Shown: positions 8,254 to 18,326, counted from the stretch's first letter. The stretch: 64,000 bases of DNA from Streptomyces sp. P9-A2 (GCF_036634175.1 NZ_JAZIFX010000001.1:620001-684000), one strand, 5' to 3'. A program made the numbers and translations. The notes: generated from the letters alone by a model not told the origin.

Positions 8254-9408
8254 TCACCCGACGAAGCCCAGCTCCCTGGCGATCAGCATGCGCTGCACCT
8301 CGCTGGTGCCCTCGCCGATCTCCAGGATCTTGGAGTCCCGCCACATCCGGGCCACCGGATACTCGTTCATGAAGCCGTAGCCGCCGTGGATCTGCGTGGC
8401 CTCGCGGGCGTTGTCGACGGCGACCGTGGAGGAGTAGAGCTTCGCGATCGCCGCCTCCTTCTTGAAGGGCTCCCCGCCGATGAGGCGCGACGCCGCGTCC
8501 CGCCAGCCGACCCGTGCCATGTGCGCCCGCATCTCCATGTCGGCGATCTTGAACTGAATCGCTTGGTTCGCCCCGATCGGCTTCCCGAAGGCGTGCCGCT
8601 CCTTGGCGTACTTCACGGACTCGTCCACGCAACCCTGCGCGAGACCCGTCGCTAGCGCGGAGATGGCGACCCGGCCCTCGTCGAGAATCCGGAGGAACTG
8701 GGCATATCCTCGACCCTCTTCACCGAGGAGGTTCGCCGCCGGGACCCGCACGTCCGAGAAGGAGAGCTCGCGCGTGTCCGAGGCGCTCCAGCCGACCTTC
8801 GAGTACGGCGCCGCGACCGTGAACCCGGGCGTCCCCGACGGCACGATGATCGAGGAGATCAGCGGACGGCCGTCCGGCTTGCGGCCGGTGACGGCGGTGA
8901 CCGTGACCAGGCCCGTGATGTCCGTACCGGAGTTGGTGATGAAGCACTTGGAGCCGTTGATCACCCACTCGTCGCCGTCCCGCACCGCGGTCGTGCGGGT
9001 GCCGCCCGCGTCCGAGCCGCCGTCCGGCTCGGTCAGACCGAAGGCACCGAGCAGTTCACCGGAACAGAGCCGGGGCAGCCACTCCTGCTTCTGCTCGTCC
9101 GTGCCGAAGAGGTGTATCGGCATGGCGCCCAGCGAGACACCCGCTTCCAGTGTGATCGCCACGGAGGAGTCGACCCGCGCCAGCTCTTCGAGCGCGATGC
9201 CGAGCGCGAGATAGTCACCGCCCATGCCGCCGTACTCCTCGGGGAAGGGCAGGCCGAACAGGCCCATGCGGCCCATCTCGCGGACGATCTCGTACGGGAA
9301 CTCGTGGCGCTCGTAGTAGTCGCCGATCTTGGGGGCAACGACGTCGTGCGCGAACGCCTCGATCGTGCTGCGGAGTTCCTCGTGCTCGGGGGACAGATGG
9401 TGGTCCAT
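8254..9408 (-). CDS. Acyl-CoA dehydrogenase
   Basis: 384 aa from ATG 9408, with AGGAG just upstream. FAD enzyme introducing a 2,3-double bond into acyl-CoA. Seen: FGLTEPDGGSD and ITNSG in the FAD-binding middle domain, KPIGANQAIQFKIADM, QIHGGYGF, and the catalytic-base region near residue 365 (RDSKILEIGEGTSEVQRMLIAR), all typical of the short/branched-chain family. Third-position GC is very high. It resembles a housekeeping catabolic gene rather than a cluster gene. 325 bases with no visible gene separate it from the IS3 copy. Confidence 0.92.
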   Translation of the reverse strand: MDHHLSPEHEELRSTIEAFAHDVVAPKIGDYYERHEFPYEIVREMGRMGLFGLPFPEEYGGMGGDYLALGIALEELARVDSSVAITLEAGVSLGAMPIHLFGTDEQKQEWLPRLCSGELLGAFGLTEPDGGSDAGGTRTTAVRDGDEWVINGSKCFITNSGTDITGLVTVTAVTGRKPDGRPLISSIIVPSGTPGFTVAAPYSKVGWSASDTRELSFSDVRVPAANLLGEEGRGYAQFLRILDEGRVAISALATGLAQGCVDESVKYAKERHAFGKPIGANQAIQFKIADMEMRAHMARVGWRDAASRLIGGEPFKKEAAIAKLYSSTVAVDNAREATQIHGGYGFMNEYPVARMWRDSKILEIGEGTSEVQRMLIARELGFVG

Positions 9409-9812
9409 TCTTCTCCTCATTTGCGACTTGCAAGGTTTGGTCACTACATAAGTGCTGCATGTGAGGGAGTCGGCCGGCCCGCTGCAGCAGCTCGACATCA
9501 CACGCAGAGAACCGCGACCGTCGCCCAGGCTCTTTTGCTGGTGGTCTGCGCGGTCACGTCTGTCTCGCTAGCCCTGTCTTCGCTGATTGTTCTATCCCTT
9601 CGTTCTCCAGGCATGGCCAGGTTCCGTGTGGCGCTCGGAGCGCGGCTGCGGGGCCCCCGACAGCCGATCCGGGCGGCCGCCGCCGCGCGAATACGCTCTT
9701 CGCCGGCCTGTAGCGGGATGCCCAGCGGTCTCTCCCTCTCTGTCAGCCTTGGGTGAGACGTCCCGCTTCGGCGGGTTAGCCTGAGAGGGCACGACAGGAG
9801 AACCACCCCCTC

Positions 9813-10196
9813 ATGACCAGCAGCAAGTCCGCCGGATCCGACCCGGCTCCCCGGCCGAAGCGCCGCACTTTCAGCCCGGAGTACAAGCTGCGGATCGTGG
9901 CCGAGTACGACGCCGCCCCGCAGAACGAGAAGGGCGCGGTCCTGCGCCGCGAGCGGCTGTACCACTCGCATGTGAAGGAGTGGCGGGCCGCGCGGGATGC
10001 CGGGGCTCTGGAGAAGCTGGTCGACCAGCGTACCGGCCCGGCGAGGCCGAAGAAGTCTGCTGCCGAGGCGGAGAACGAGAAACTGCGCCGCCAGGTGGAG
10101 CGTCTGGAGAAGGAACTGGCGCGGAACAAGGCCGCGCTGGAGGTTATGGGAAAAGCTTCCGCGCTCTTGGAAATGATCTCCGAGGGCGCGGACTGA
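9813..10196 (+). CDS. IS3 transposase OrfA
   Basis: 127 aa. An N-terminal helix-turn-helix (KRRTFSPEYKLRIVAEYDA) binds the element ends, followed by a leucine-zipper-like coiled coil (about residues 78-110, AENEKLRRQVERLEKELARNK). GGGAAAA at 10148-10154 reads G-GGA-AAA in this frame, a classic -1 slippery heptamer, and leads into OrfB. In copy 2 the only visible protein change here is Gly to Ser near residue 76. Confidence 0.93.
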   Translation: MTSSKSAGSDPAPRPKRRTFSPEYKLRIVAEYDAAPQNEKGAVLRRERLYHSHVKEWRAARDAGALEKLVDQRTGPARPKKSAAEAENEKLRRQVERLEKELARNKAALEVMGKASALLEMISEGAD

Positions 10197-11221
10197 ACGC
10201 TGCCGTCACCCCGGTGGCCGATGACGCGTTCACCGGCGTCGAGGGCGTGCTGGGTGTGACTGCGGCGTGCCGGCTGACCGGCCGCTCGCGGGCCACCCAC
10301 TACCGCCGGCTGCGTCCGGCGCCACCACGCCGGCCCCGCAAGCCGCAGGTCCAGCCCTCGGCCCTGACGGCCGAAGAACGGTCTGCGGTAATGGAGTTGA
10401 TGAACAGCGACGAGTACGCCGAACTGGCGCCCGCGCAGATCTGGGCCCGCGAGCTGGATGCCGGGCGCTACCACTGCTCGGTCTCCACGATGTACCGGAT
10501 CCTGCGCGAGAAGGGCCAGTCCGGCGAGCGCCGAAGACAGGCCACCCACCCCGCCCAGGCGGTGCCCGAGCTGGTGGCCACCGCCCCGTCGCAGGTGTTC
10601 ACCTGGGACATCACCAAGGCGGCCGGACCGGCAAAGGGCATCTGGTATCACGCCTACGTCATCATCGACATCTTCAGCCGCTACATCGTCGGCCACACCG
10701 TCGAGGCCGCTGAATCGGCCGAACGGGCCGAGGAGTTGATCCGCGAGACCATCGTCCGCAACGGGATCGTGCCCGAGACCGTGCACGCCGACCGCGGCAC
10801 CTCGATGACGAGCAAGAAGGTCTCCCAGCTGCTGATCGACCTCGGGGTGACAAGGTCGCACTCGCGGCCGAAGGTCTCCAACGACAACCCCTACAGCGAG
10901 GCCCAGTTCAAGACCACGAAGTACATGTCGGACTATCCCGAACGGTTCGACTCGCTGGCCCACGCCCGCGAATGGTTCGACGCCTTCATCGCGTACTACA
11001 ACCACGAGCACCGGCACTCGGGCATCGGCTGGCACACACCCGCCTCCGTCCACTTCGGGACCGCCGAGGAGGTCCGCGACCAGCGCGCGGTCACCCTCGC
11101 CGAGGCATACGCCCGCCACCCCGAACGCTTCGGCCGCCGCCCCCGACCACCCGAGATACCCCAGACGGCCTGGATCAACGACCCGTCCAAGCGCCGCGAA
11201 CCCGCACCACAAACCTCATAG
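10148..11221 (+). CDS. IS3 transposase OrfB (DDE integrase), made by -1 frameshift
   Basis: The catalytic part is read from the slippery site in the -1 frame; the frame has no good start of its own near the junction, so the coordinates mark the fused portion. The rve integrase core is clear: FTWDITKA (first Asp), HADRGTSM (second Asp), then SNDNPYSEAQFKTTKY (Glu). An HTH_21-like domain precedes it. Copy 2 differs at a few residues (for example AQFK versus APFK after the catalytic Glu). Confidence 0.92.
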   Translation, partial: GKSFRALGNDLRGRGLNAAVTPVADDAFTGVEGVLGVTAACRLTGRSRATHYRRLRPAPPRRPRKPQVQPSALTAEERSAVMELMNSDEYAELAPAQIWARELDAGRYHCSVSTMYRILREKGQSGERRRQATHPAQAVPELVATAPSQVFTWDITKAAGPAKGIWYHAYVIIDIFSRYIVGHTVEAAESAERAEELIRETIVRNGIVPETVHADRGTSMTSKKVSQLLIDLGVTRSHSRPKVSNDNPYSEAQFKTTKYMSDYPERFDSLAHAREWFDAFIAYYNHEHRHSGIGWHTPASVHFGTAEEVRDQRAVTLAEAYARHPERFGRRPRPPEIPQTAWINDPSKRREPAPQTS

Positions 11222-11394
11222 CATCACGACCGTCTCACTGGACTTGAAATCTTCCGTCTTGACCCGCCCCCGTCACGAGCGCCCGGCTGCGTCCTCGCCG
11301 GGCCCGCGGCGCGGCAGGCGTGGACGCGGGAGAGGGGCGGTCGTTCCCTGTGCGTAGCGGGGGTGCCGCTGCGCCCGAAGCTCGCGGCGTCGGG

Positions 11395-12119
11395 TTACTT
11401 CACTGGGCCTCCCCTTATCGCGTCGGCTATCCGGTCGAGCGCCTGGAGGAGAACGGGCCATGAGGTTGCGAAGCCCAGCCGGACGAAGTCCTTGCTGACC
11501 GGCCCGAAGTCGGCACCCTCCATGGCCGACACTCTGGCTGCCCGCGAGATGAACTCCGCAGGGCCTGCGTTGCCCTGGCCGAGCCACTCAGGCAGTTCCA
11601 GCCACGACAGGTACGAAGCCTCTGGCTCGACGTAGCCGATGACGGGCAGCTCGGTGCGGGCGAAGAGGCTGACGACGTCGCGGTTTCCGGCTAGATAGTC
11701 GATCACCGAATCCAGCCACTCTGCGCCGTCGAGATACGCGGCCATCGCCGCGACAGCCCCCAGGGTGGAGGTTGAGTTCGACGTCGAGCGCAGCATCTCG
11801 GAGCCATCCCATGCTGCCACGGCGTTCCGGTGCGGCAGGATCACTTCTGCACACTTGATGCCGGAGATGTTCCATGCCTTGGACGCCGAGGTGATCGTGA
11901 AAGTGATGCTCGACGCTGTTTCACCAGGCAGCGAGGCGAAGGGGAGGTGCGTGGCGGAGGGGTAGGCCAACGGGGCATGGACCTCGTCACTGATCACCAT
12001 GCCGCCGTGCCTGCGCACCAGCTCCGCCAGCTGTACTAGCTCACCCTCCTTCAGAACGGACCCTGTCGGATTGTGCGGGTTGCACAGGACGACGAGACAC
12101 GGGCCCTCGGTCTTCAGAT
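11395..12119 (-). pseudogene. PLP aminotransferase (MalY/PatB-like), N-terminus lost
   Basis: About 240 C-terminal residues of a fold-type I aminotransferase or C-S lyase. Seen: NPHNPTG, ISDEVHAPL (Asp binding the PLP nitrogen), and the PLP lysine in TITSASKAWNISG. The expected first 150 or so residues are gone: at 12119 the reading frame runs into a truncated IS5-type element. In full-length relatives this enzyme transaminates or cleaves cysteine-type substrates. It is probably a former cluster gene downstream of the oxoamine synthase on the same strand. Confidence 0.85.
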
Positions 12120-12791
12120 GGCCTGTCGACCTCAACTGCATACCGCTACCTCCACGAGGTACTGGCCGTCCTGGCCGCCGGCGCACCGGACCTGTCCACC
12201 GCGCTGGAGCGCGCGAAGGCAGCCGGGCTGACGCATCTGCACCTCGACGGTACGGTCATCCGTACCGACCGCGTCGCCGCCCCGGGCCCCAACGGCGCAG
12301 ACCTCTGGTGGTCCGGAAAACACAAGCACCATGGCGGGAACGTGCAGGTCATCGCTACCCCGGACGGCTGGCCGATCTGGGTCTCGCCCGTACGGCCGGG
12401 CCGGGAACACGACACCACCTGCGCCCGCCACCACGGGCTGGTCGAAGCACTCAACCGCATCGCGGCCGAGCTGGACATGCCGACCCTGGTCGACCTCGGC
12501 TACGAGAACGTCGGCGACGGCTTCCGGCACCCGCACAAGAAGCCCGCCGGAGGCGAGCTGACCGAGGCCCAGCAGACGTACAACAAGGTCATCCGCGGCA
12601 TCCACGGCGTCTGCGAGCGCGCCAACTCCCTGCTCAAGACCACCTTCAAGGCACTGCGCAGGGTCAGCTTCGACCCCAGCCGCATCACGAAGATCGCCGC
12701 CGCGGCCCTCGTCCTGCTCCAGCTCGAGTACGACCGCACCATCTGAACAATCACACACCGTCGTGATCCATTACTGGCAAAGGCTCAATGG
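12119..12791 (+). mobile_element. Truncated IS5-type element (right-hand 673 bp)
   Basis: Matches the element at 23352-24368 (opposite strand) from the motif ATGGCCTGTCGACC to the right end CAATGG. Its left 340 bases, with the transposase N-terminus, are missing. The open frame (about 12131-12746) encodes the DDE_Tnp_4-like catalytic part (LHLDGTVIRTDR, WSGKHKHHGGNVQV, VDLGYENVG, CERANSLLK). Both flanks are broken PLP-enzyme genes, so it marks a deletion that removed parts of both. Confidence 0.85.
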
Positions 12792-13545
12792 CTCTCCCCG
12801 CGGCTCCGAATCCCTTGTTCAGCGAGGTAATGATCATCGTGCGCTCGTTGGTCGAACCCATCACGTCCAGGGCGTGGCCGCGCCCGTTTGCCCCCACTAC
12901 CGACGTGCTGTGGGCTTCGTCGAAGTACAGGAACAATCCGCACTCCGCCTGAAGACGCATGAGTTCGCGGATGGGCGCGACGGTCCCACCGGTGCTGTAA
13001 ACAGAATCACATATGTATGCAACGGCCTCATGCTCGCGGCATATCTCCTCGAGGGCTTCCATGTCGTTGTGCAACACGGTCATAACCTGCGTCTCGTCAG
13101 CACAGGCCGCCTTCAGCGCCAGCATGCAGAAGTGCGCCCTCTCGTCGAAGACGACAACGGGAGGATTCTCCCCTGTCAGCAGACCCGAAGCCAGAACGGG
13201 CAAGGTCGCCCAGGCCGCCGCCGCACACGAGTTGATGGTCCCGGTATCCGCATCGAACAGGTCGCTCAGCTCGGCTTCGGCCTCCTCGAGGAGCGGCATG
13301 GTCATCCTCACGCGCGACAGCGAGCTGTTGAGGACCCCGGTGCGCTGAACGGCAGCAGCGGCCGCCGCAATGATTTTGGGGTGTTCGTCAAGTCCCAGAT
13401 ATGAGTAGGACGACATATTGACGATACTTCTGTCGTCGGGCGTGCGCAGCAGCCCTCCGCTGCTCGGCTCCAGCACGCATCCGTGGACGCCTTCCTCCCG
13501 GGCGTAGTCCCAGTTGTGATTGCTGAGCGCCTGCATCTTCTTCAC
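12792..13545 (-). pseudogene. Alpha-oxoamine synthase 1, C-terminus lost
   Basis: About 250 N-terminal residues of a PLP-dependent alpha-oxoamine synthase (KBL/BioF/ALAS/CqsA family, joining an amino acid to an acyl thioester with loss of CO2). Start GTG 13545. Seen: NMSSYSYLGLDE, NSSLSRVRMT, FDEAHSTSVVG and the PLP lysine in SLNKGFGAAG. The frame runs into the IS5-type fragment five residues after that lysine motif, so the small C-terminal domain is gone. It is a clear paralogue of the intact gene at 25795-27024. It is divergent from dnaE across a 359-base gap. Confidence 0.9.
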
Positions 13546-13904
13546 GTTTCCGTACTGGTGAAACGTCTACATCCTGCCCCCCGCGCCTTTCGTTGGTAGC
13601 TGCATCGATCGTAGTAGCGACCGCATGGTGCACCCCGCCGAGGCCTGCGGCAATGACGCCTTCAGGTCGGCCTTCCAAGACCAAGGGCGACAAAAGCCTC
13701 AAACGCCGTGCTCGTGTGTGGCGTTTGACGCAAAATCGACCAAGAGCCCGACGTGTTGGCCTCCCTGTTGCACCGCCAGCACCAGCACCTGGCCCCGGAC
13801 GTGACCCGGACGCCACCTCCAACAGCAATGCGCCCGCCCACCGGTTGCAGCTAGCCTATCGGGACTCCCCTCAACAGTCCCCCTCGCACCTGGAGGCCAA
13901 AGCC

Positions 13905-16900
13905 GTGACAAAGCCGCCATTCACACATCTGCACGTCCACACCCAGTACTCGATGCTGGACGGCGCCGCGCGGCTGAACGACATGTTCAAGGTCAGCAAC
14001 GAGATGGGCATGACGCACATCGCGATGACCGACCACGGCAACCTCCACGGGGCGTACGACTTCTTCCACTCCGCTCAGAAGGCGGGCGTCACGCCGATCA
14101 TCGGGATGGAGGCGTATGTGGCGCCGGAGTCCCGCCGCAACAAGCGGAAGATCAAGTGGGGCCAGCCGCACCAGAAGCGGGACGACGTGTCCGGTGGTGG
14201 CTCCTACACCCACCTGACCATGTGGGCGACGAACAAGACCGGCCTGCACAACCTGTTCAAGCTCTCCTCGGACGCGTACGCGGAGGGCTGGCTGCAGAAA
14301 TGGCCGCGGATGGACAAGGAGGTCCTCGCCCAGTGGTCGGAGGGCATCGTGGCCTCCACCGGGTGCCCCTCCGGAGAGGTCCAGACCCGGCTGCGCCTGG
14401 GGCAGTTCGACGAGGCGCTCCAGGCAGCCGCTGACTACCAGGACATCTTCGGCAAGGACCGCTTCTTTCTGGAGCTGATGGAGCACGACCTCGACCTCGA
14501 ACACCGAGTCCGCGACGACCTGCTCCGGGTCGGCAAGAAACTCGGCCTCCCGCCGCTGGTGACGAACGACTCGCACTACACCTACGCGCACGAGGCGACC
14601 GCCCACGACGCGCTGCTGTGCATCCAGACCGGCAAGAACCTCTCGGACCCCGACCGCTTCAGACTGGCGGGAGGGGGCTATTACCTGAAGTCGACCGACG
14701 AGATGTACGCCCTGGTCAACTCAGACGTCTGGCGTGAAGGCTGCGACAACACCCGGCTGATCGCCGACATGGTCGACACCTCCGGCATGTTCGAGAAGCG
14801 CGACCTCATGCCGAAGTTCGACATCCCCGAGGGCTTCACCGAGGTCACCTGGTTCCGCGAGGAGACCATGCGCGGGATGCACCGCCGCTTCCCGGACGGC
14901 ATCCCGGACGACCGCATGAAGCAGGTCGAGTACGAGATGGACACCATCATCTCGATGGGCTTCCCGGGCTACTTCCTCGTGGTCGCCGACTTCATCATGT
15001 GGGCCAAGAAGCAGGGCATCGCCGTCGGCCCCGGCCGCGGCTCCGCCGCCGGCTCGATCGTCGCGTACGCCATGGGCATCACCGACCTCGACCCGATCCC
15101 GCACGGACTGATCTTCGAGCGGTTCCTCAACCCCGAGCGCGTCTCGATGCCCGACGTCGACATCGACTTCGACGAGCGCAGGCGCGTCGAGGTGATCCGG
15201 TACGTCACCGAGAAGTACGGCGCCGACAAGGTCGCCATGATCGGCACCTACGGCAAGATCAAGGCGAAGAACGCCATCAAGGACTCCGCGCGCGTGCTGG
15301 GCTACCCGTACGCCATGGGCGACCGGCTCACCAAGGCCATGCCCGCCGACGTCCTCGGCAAGGGCATCGACCTCGACGGCATCACCAACCCCTCGCACCC
15401 GCGCTACAACGAGGCCGGCGAGATCCGCGCGATGTACGAGAACGAGCCGGACGTGAAGAAGGTCATCGACACCGCCAAGGGCGTCGAGGGCCTCGTGCGG
15501 CAGATGGGCGTGCACGCGGCCGGCGTGATCATGTCCAGCGAACCCATCGTCGACCACGCCCCGCTCTGGACGCGGCACACCGACGGCGTGACCATCACGC
15601 AGTGGGACTACCCGCAGTGCGAGTCGCTCGGCCTGCTGAAGATGGACTTCCTGGGCCTGCGCAACCTCACCATCATGGACGACGCCATCAAGATGGTGAA
15701 GGCCAACAAGGGCATCGACCTGGAGATGCTCGCGCTTCCGCTGGACGACCCCAAGACCTTCGAACTGCTCTGCCGCGGTGACACCCTCGGCGTCTTCCAG
15801 TTCGACGGCGGCCCGATGCGCTCGCTGCTCCGCCAGATGCAGCCCGACAACTTCGAGGACATCTCCGCCGTCTCGGCCCTCTACCGGCCGGGCCCGATGG
15901 GCATGAACTCGCACATCAACTACGCGGAGCGCAAGAACGGCCGCCAGGAGATCACCCCGATCCACAAGGAGCTGGAGGAGCCGCTCCGGGAGGTGCTGTC
16001 GGTCACCTACGGCCTGATCGTCTACCAGGAGCAGGTGCAGAAGGCCGCCCAGATCATCGCGGGCTACTCGCTCGGCGAGGCCGACATCCTCCGCCGCGTG
16101 ATGGGCAAGAAGAAGCCCGACGAGCTGGCGAAGAACTTCACCATCTTCCAGGCCGGTGCCAAGAAGAACGGCTACAGCGACGAGGCCATCCAGGCCCTGT
16201 GGGACGTCCTGGTGCCCTTCGCCGGCTACGCCTTCAACAAGGCCCACTCCGCCGCGTACGGCCTCGTCTCCTACTGGACCGCGTACCTCAAGGCCAACTA
16301 CCCGGCCGAGTACATGGCGGCGCTGCTCACCTCGGTCAAGGACGACAAGGACAAGTCGGCCGTCTACCTCAACGAGTGCCGCCGCATGGGCATCAAGGTG
16401 CTCCCGCCGAACGTCAACGAGTCGGAGCACAACTTCGCCGCCCAGGGCGACGACGTCATCCTGTTCGGCCTCGAAGCCGTGCGCAACGTCGGCACCAACG
16501 TGGTCGAGTCGATCATCCGCAGCCGCAAGGCCAAGGGGAAGTACGCCTCCTTCCCCGACTACCTCGACAAGGTCGAGGCCGTCGCCTGCAACAAGCGCAC
16601 CACGGAGTCGCTGATCAAGGCGGGCGCCTTCGACACGATGGGGCACACCCGCAAGGGCCTCACCGCGCACTTCGACTCGATGATCGACAACGTGGTCGCG
16701 GTCAAGCGCAAGGAGGCCGAGGGCCAGTTCGACCTCTTCGGCGGGATGGGTGAGGAGGAGAGCAGCGAGCCGGGCTTCGGGCTCGACGTCGAGTTCACCA
16801 CCGACGAGTGGGAGAAGACCTATCTCCTCGCCCAGGAGCGGGAGATGCTCGGCCTCTACGTCTCCGACCACCCCCTTTTCGGACTGGAGCACGTGCTCGC

Positions 16901-17441
16901 CGACAAGGCCGACGCGGGCATCGCCCAGCTCACCGGCGGCGAGCACGCGGACGGCGCGGTCGTCACCATCGGCGGCATCATCTCCGGCCTGCAGCGCAAG
17001 ATGACCAAGCAGGGCAACGCCTGGGCCATCGCCACCGTGGAGGACCTCGCCGGTTCCATCGAGTGCATGTTCTTCCCGGCGTCCTACCAGCTCGTGTCGA
17101 CCCAACTCGTCGAGGACGCGGTCGTGTTCGTCAAGGGCCGCCTCGACAAGCGCGAGGAGGTGCCGCGGCTCGTCGCCATGGAGATGCAGGTCCCCGACCT
17201 GTCGAACGCAGGCATCGATGCCCCAGTGATCCTCAGCATTCTCGAGAACCGGGTGACCCCGCCCTTGGTCACCCGACTCGGGGAGATCCTCAGCCACCAT
17301 CGCGGCAACAGCGAAGTACGCATCAAGGTCCAAGGCCGACAGAAGACAACGGTGCTGCGTCTCGACCGACACCGCGTCACACCGAGCCCGGCGCTTTTCG
17401 GCGACCTCAAAGCACTGCTGGGATCCTCCTGCTTGGTTTGA
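13905..17441 (+). CDS. dnaE: DNA polymerase III alpha subunit (DnaE1 type)
   Basis: 1178 aa, the length I recall for streptomycete DnaE1. Start GTG 13905 with GGAGG 8 bases upstream; the frame is open further up but without a second good site. Seen: N-terminal PHP domain (HLHVHTQYSMLDG, MTDHGNLHG), palm motif PDVDIDFDERRR with catalytic aspartates near residue 420, GRGSAAGS, fingers, tandem helix-hairpin-helix, and OB fold near residue 1015 (VVTIGGIISGLQRK). It synthesises the chromosome with the sliding clamp. Oddities: it sits among IS elements, next to a broken cluster gene, and codon use changes at both ends (see findings). Whether this is the only dnaE of the host cannot be seen here. 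Confidence 0.97.
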   Translation: MTKPPFTHLHVHTQYSMLDGAARLNDMFKVSNEMGMTHIAMTDHGNLHGAYDFFHSAQKAGVTPIIGMEAYVAPESRRNKRKIKWGQPHQKRDDVSGGGSYTHLTMWATNKTGLHNLFKLSSDAYAEGWLQKWPRMDKEVLAQWSEGIVASTGCPSGEVQTRLRLGQFDEALQAAADYQDIFGKDRFFLELMEHDLDLEHRVRDDLLRVGKKLGLPPLVTNDSHYTYAHEATAHDALLCIQTGKNLSDPDRFRLAGGGYYLKSTDEMYALVNSDVWREGCDNTRLIADMVDTSGMFEKRDLMPKFDIPEGFTEVTWFREETMRGMHRRFPDGIPDDRMKQVEYEMDTIISMGFPGYFLVVADFIMWAKKQGIAVGPGRGSAAGSIVAYAMGITDLDPIPHGLIFERFLNPERVSMPDVDIDFDERRRVEVIRYVTEKYGADKVAMIGTYGKIKAKNAIKDSARVLGYPYAMGDRLTKAMPADVLGKGIDLDGITNPSHPRYNEAGEIRAMYENEPDVKKVIDTAKGVEGLVRQMGVHAAGVIMSSEPIVDHAPLWTRHTDGVTITQWDYPQCESLGLLKMDFLGLRNLTIMDDAIKMVKANKGIDLEMLALPLDDPKTFELLCRGDTLGVFQFDGGPMRSLLRQMQPDNFEDISAVSALYRPGPMGMNSHINYAERKNGRQEITPIHKELEEPLREVLSVTYGLIVYQEQVQKAAQIIAGYSLGEADILRRVMGKKKPDELAKNFTIFQAGAKKNGYSDEAIQALWDVLVPFAGYAFNKAHSAAYGLVSYWTAYLKANYPAEYMAALLTSVKDDKDKSAVYLNECRRMGIKVLPPNVNESEHNFAAQGDDVILFGLEAVRNVGTNVVESIIRSRKAKGKYASFPDYLDKVEAVACNKRTTESLIKAGAFDTMGHTRKGLTAHFDSMIDNVVAVKRKEAEGQFDLFGGMGEEESSEPGFGLDVEFTTDEWEKTYLLAQEREMLGLYVSDHPLFGLEHVLADKADAGIAQLTGGEHADGAVVTIGGIISGLQRKMTKQGNAWAIATVEDLAGSIECMFFPASYQLVSTQLVEDAVVFVKGRLDKREEVPRLVAMEMQVPDLSNAGIDAPVILSILENRVTPPLVTRLGEILSHHRGNSEVRIKVQGRQKTTVLRLDRHRVTPSPALFGDLKALLGSSCLV

Positions 17442-17626
17442 AACCCGGTACGCATGTCCCTGCGCGGTGTCCCGCAGAGGCGCTGTCTTCACGAACTCCT
17501 GTACGGCGGCCCGCGGATGAGGCCGCTGGCTTGGGGAGGCGCCAGTGATGGCAGCGGCCCCCTGCGGGAGCGGGCTGCGGCGTCCCGTCTCGTCAGCTGC
17601 CAGGCTCCGCAATGCGCTGCTCGAGG

Positions 17627-18326
17627 GCTCGGCTACACGAAGGCCGCCGGCCTCGGGCACGCCTCCTTGACCTGCAACGATAGGACTTGCTGAGGGTCCT
17701 GTTGGCTGCGAGGAAAAGAGCACTTTCCAGGTGAGAGAGCCTACCGGGTCATACCCGTCTGTCCGGGTCCAGGGCGACGGCCGTCAGGTGGTCTCGCAGG
17801 CTGGCTCGGTCCTGCTGGTGGAGACGGTCCGCAAGGCCGGTCTGGACACCGCGATATCCGAGGCACTCGGGCCGTGGCGGAAGCCACGGGCCGTTCACGA
17901 TCCCGGGAAGGTCCTCCTGGACGTCGCCCTGGCGGTCGCGTTGGGCGGCGACTGTCTCGCGGATGTCGGCATGCTGCGGGCCGAGCCGGCGGTGTTCGGG
18001 CCGGTCGCCTCCGACCCAACGGTCTCCCGCCTGCTCGACTCCCTCGCGGCCTCCGGGGAGAAGGCCCTGCGGGCGATCCGTTCCGCGCGGGCCGAAGCAC
18101 GCGAGCGCGTCTGGCGAACGGCGGCCGGGCCGCGCCCGACACCGGCGGGATGGTGACCGTCGATCTCGACGGGGTACTGGCGATCGCGCACTCCGACAAG
18201 GAGGACGCAGCCCCGACCTGGAAGCGGACCTATGGTCACCACCCGCTCATGGGTTTCGTCGACCACGGACCGGGAGGCACCGGAGAGCCCGTGGCGGCTC
18301 TGCTGAGGCCGGGGAACGCAGGCTCG
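17627..18326 (+). pseudogene. IS1380 element copy A, 5' part
   Basis: N-terminal 200 codons of an IS1380-family transposase (compare intact copy B at 30304-31964). It begins near GTG 17731 after GCACTTTCCAG, with conserved VVSQAGSVLLVETVRK and VDLDGVLAIAHSDK. The frame breaks near 18112, where comparison with copy B implies GGG has become GG. At 18326, after the codons for PGNAGS, a group II intron interrupts the gene. The left terminal repeat is too degenerate to place exactly; about 17627 is an estimate. Confidence 0.8.

Larger units (their letters stand above)
9735..11255 (+). mobile_element. IS3-family element, copy 1 (1521 bp)
   Basis: Boundaries come from comparison with copy 2 (18430-19950, inverted), which is the same length and nearly identical. 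Ends begin CCTCTCTGTCAG and finish GAAATCTTCC; imperfect terminal inverted repeats share GTGAGACG. Contains orfA and orfB joined by a -1 slippery site. The flanking five bases (CTCTC left, GTCTT right) are not a direct repeat, unlike copy 2. Copy 1 therefore probably sits at a rearrangement breakpoint. Confidence 0.9.

Noticed and set aside
13593..13904. Upstream extension of the dnaE frame
   Set aside because: No ribosome site or homology to the N-terminus of DnaE; the conserved protein starts right after GTG 13905.
14721..17723. 1000-codon open frame opposite dnaE, and a similar 1037-codon frame opposite the NRPS at 46969-50082
   Set aside because: Both are antisense shadows produced by strong third-position GC bias; composition is Arg/Gly/Val/Asp noise with no domain.
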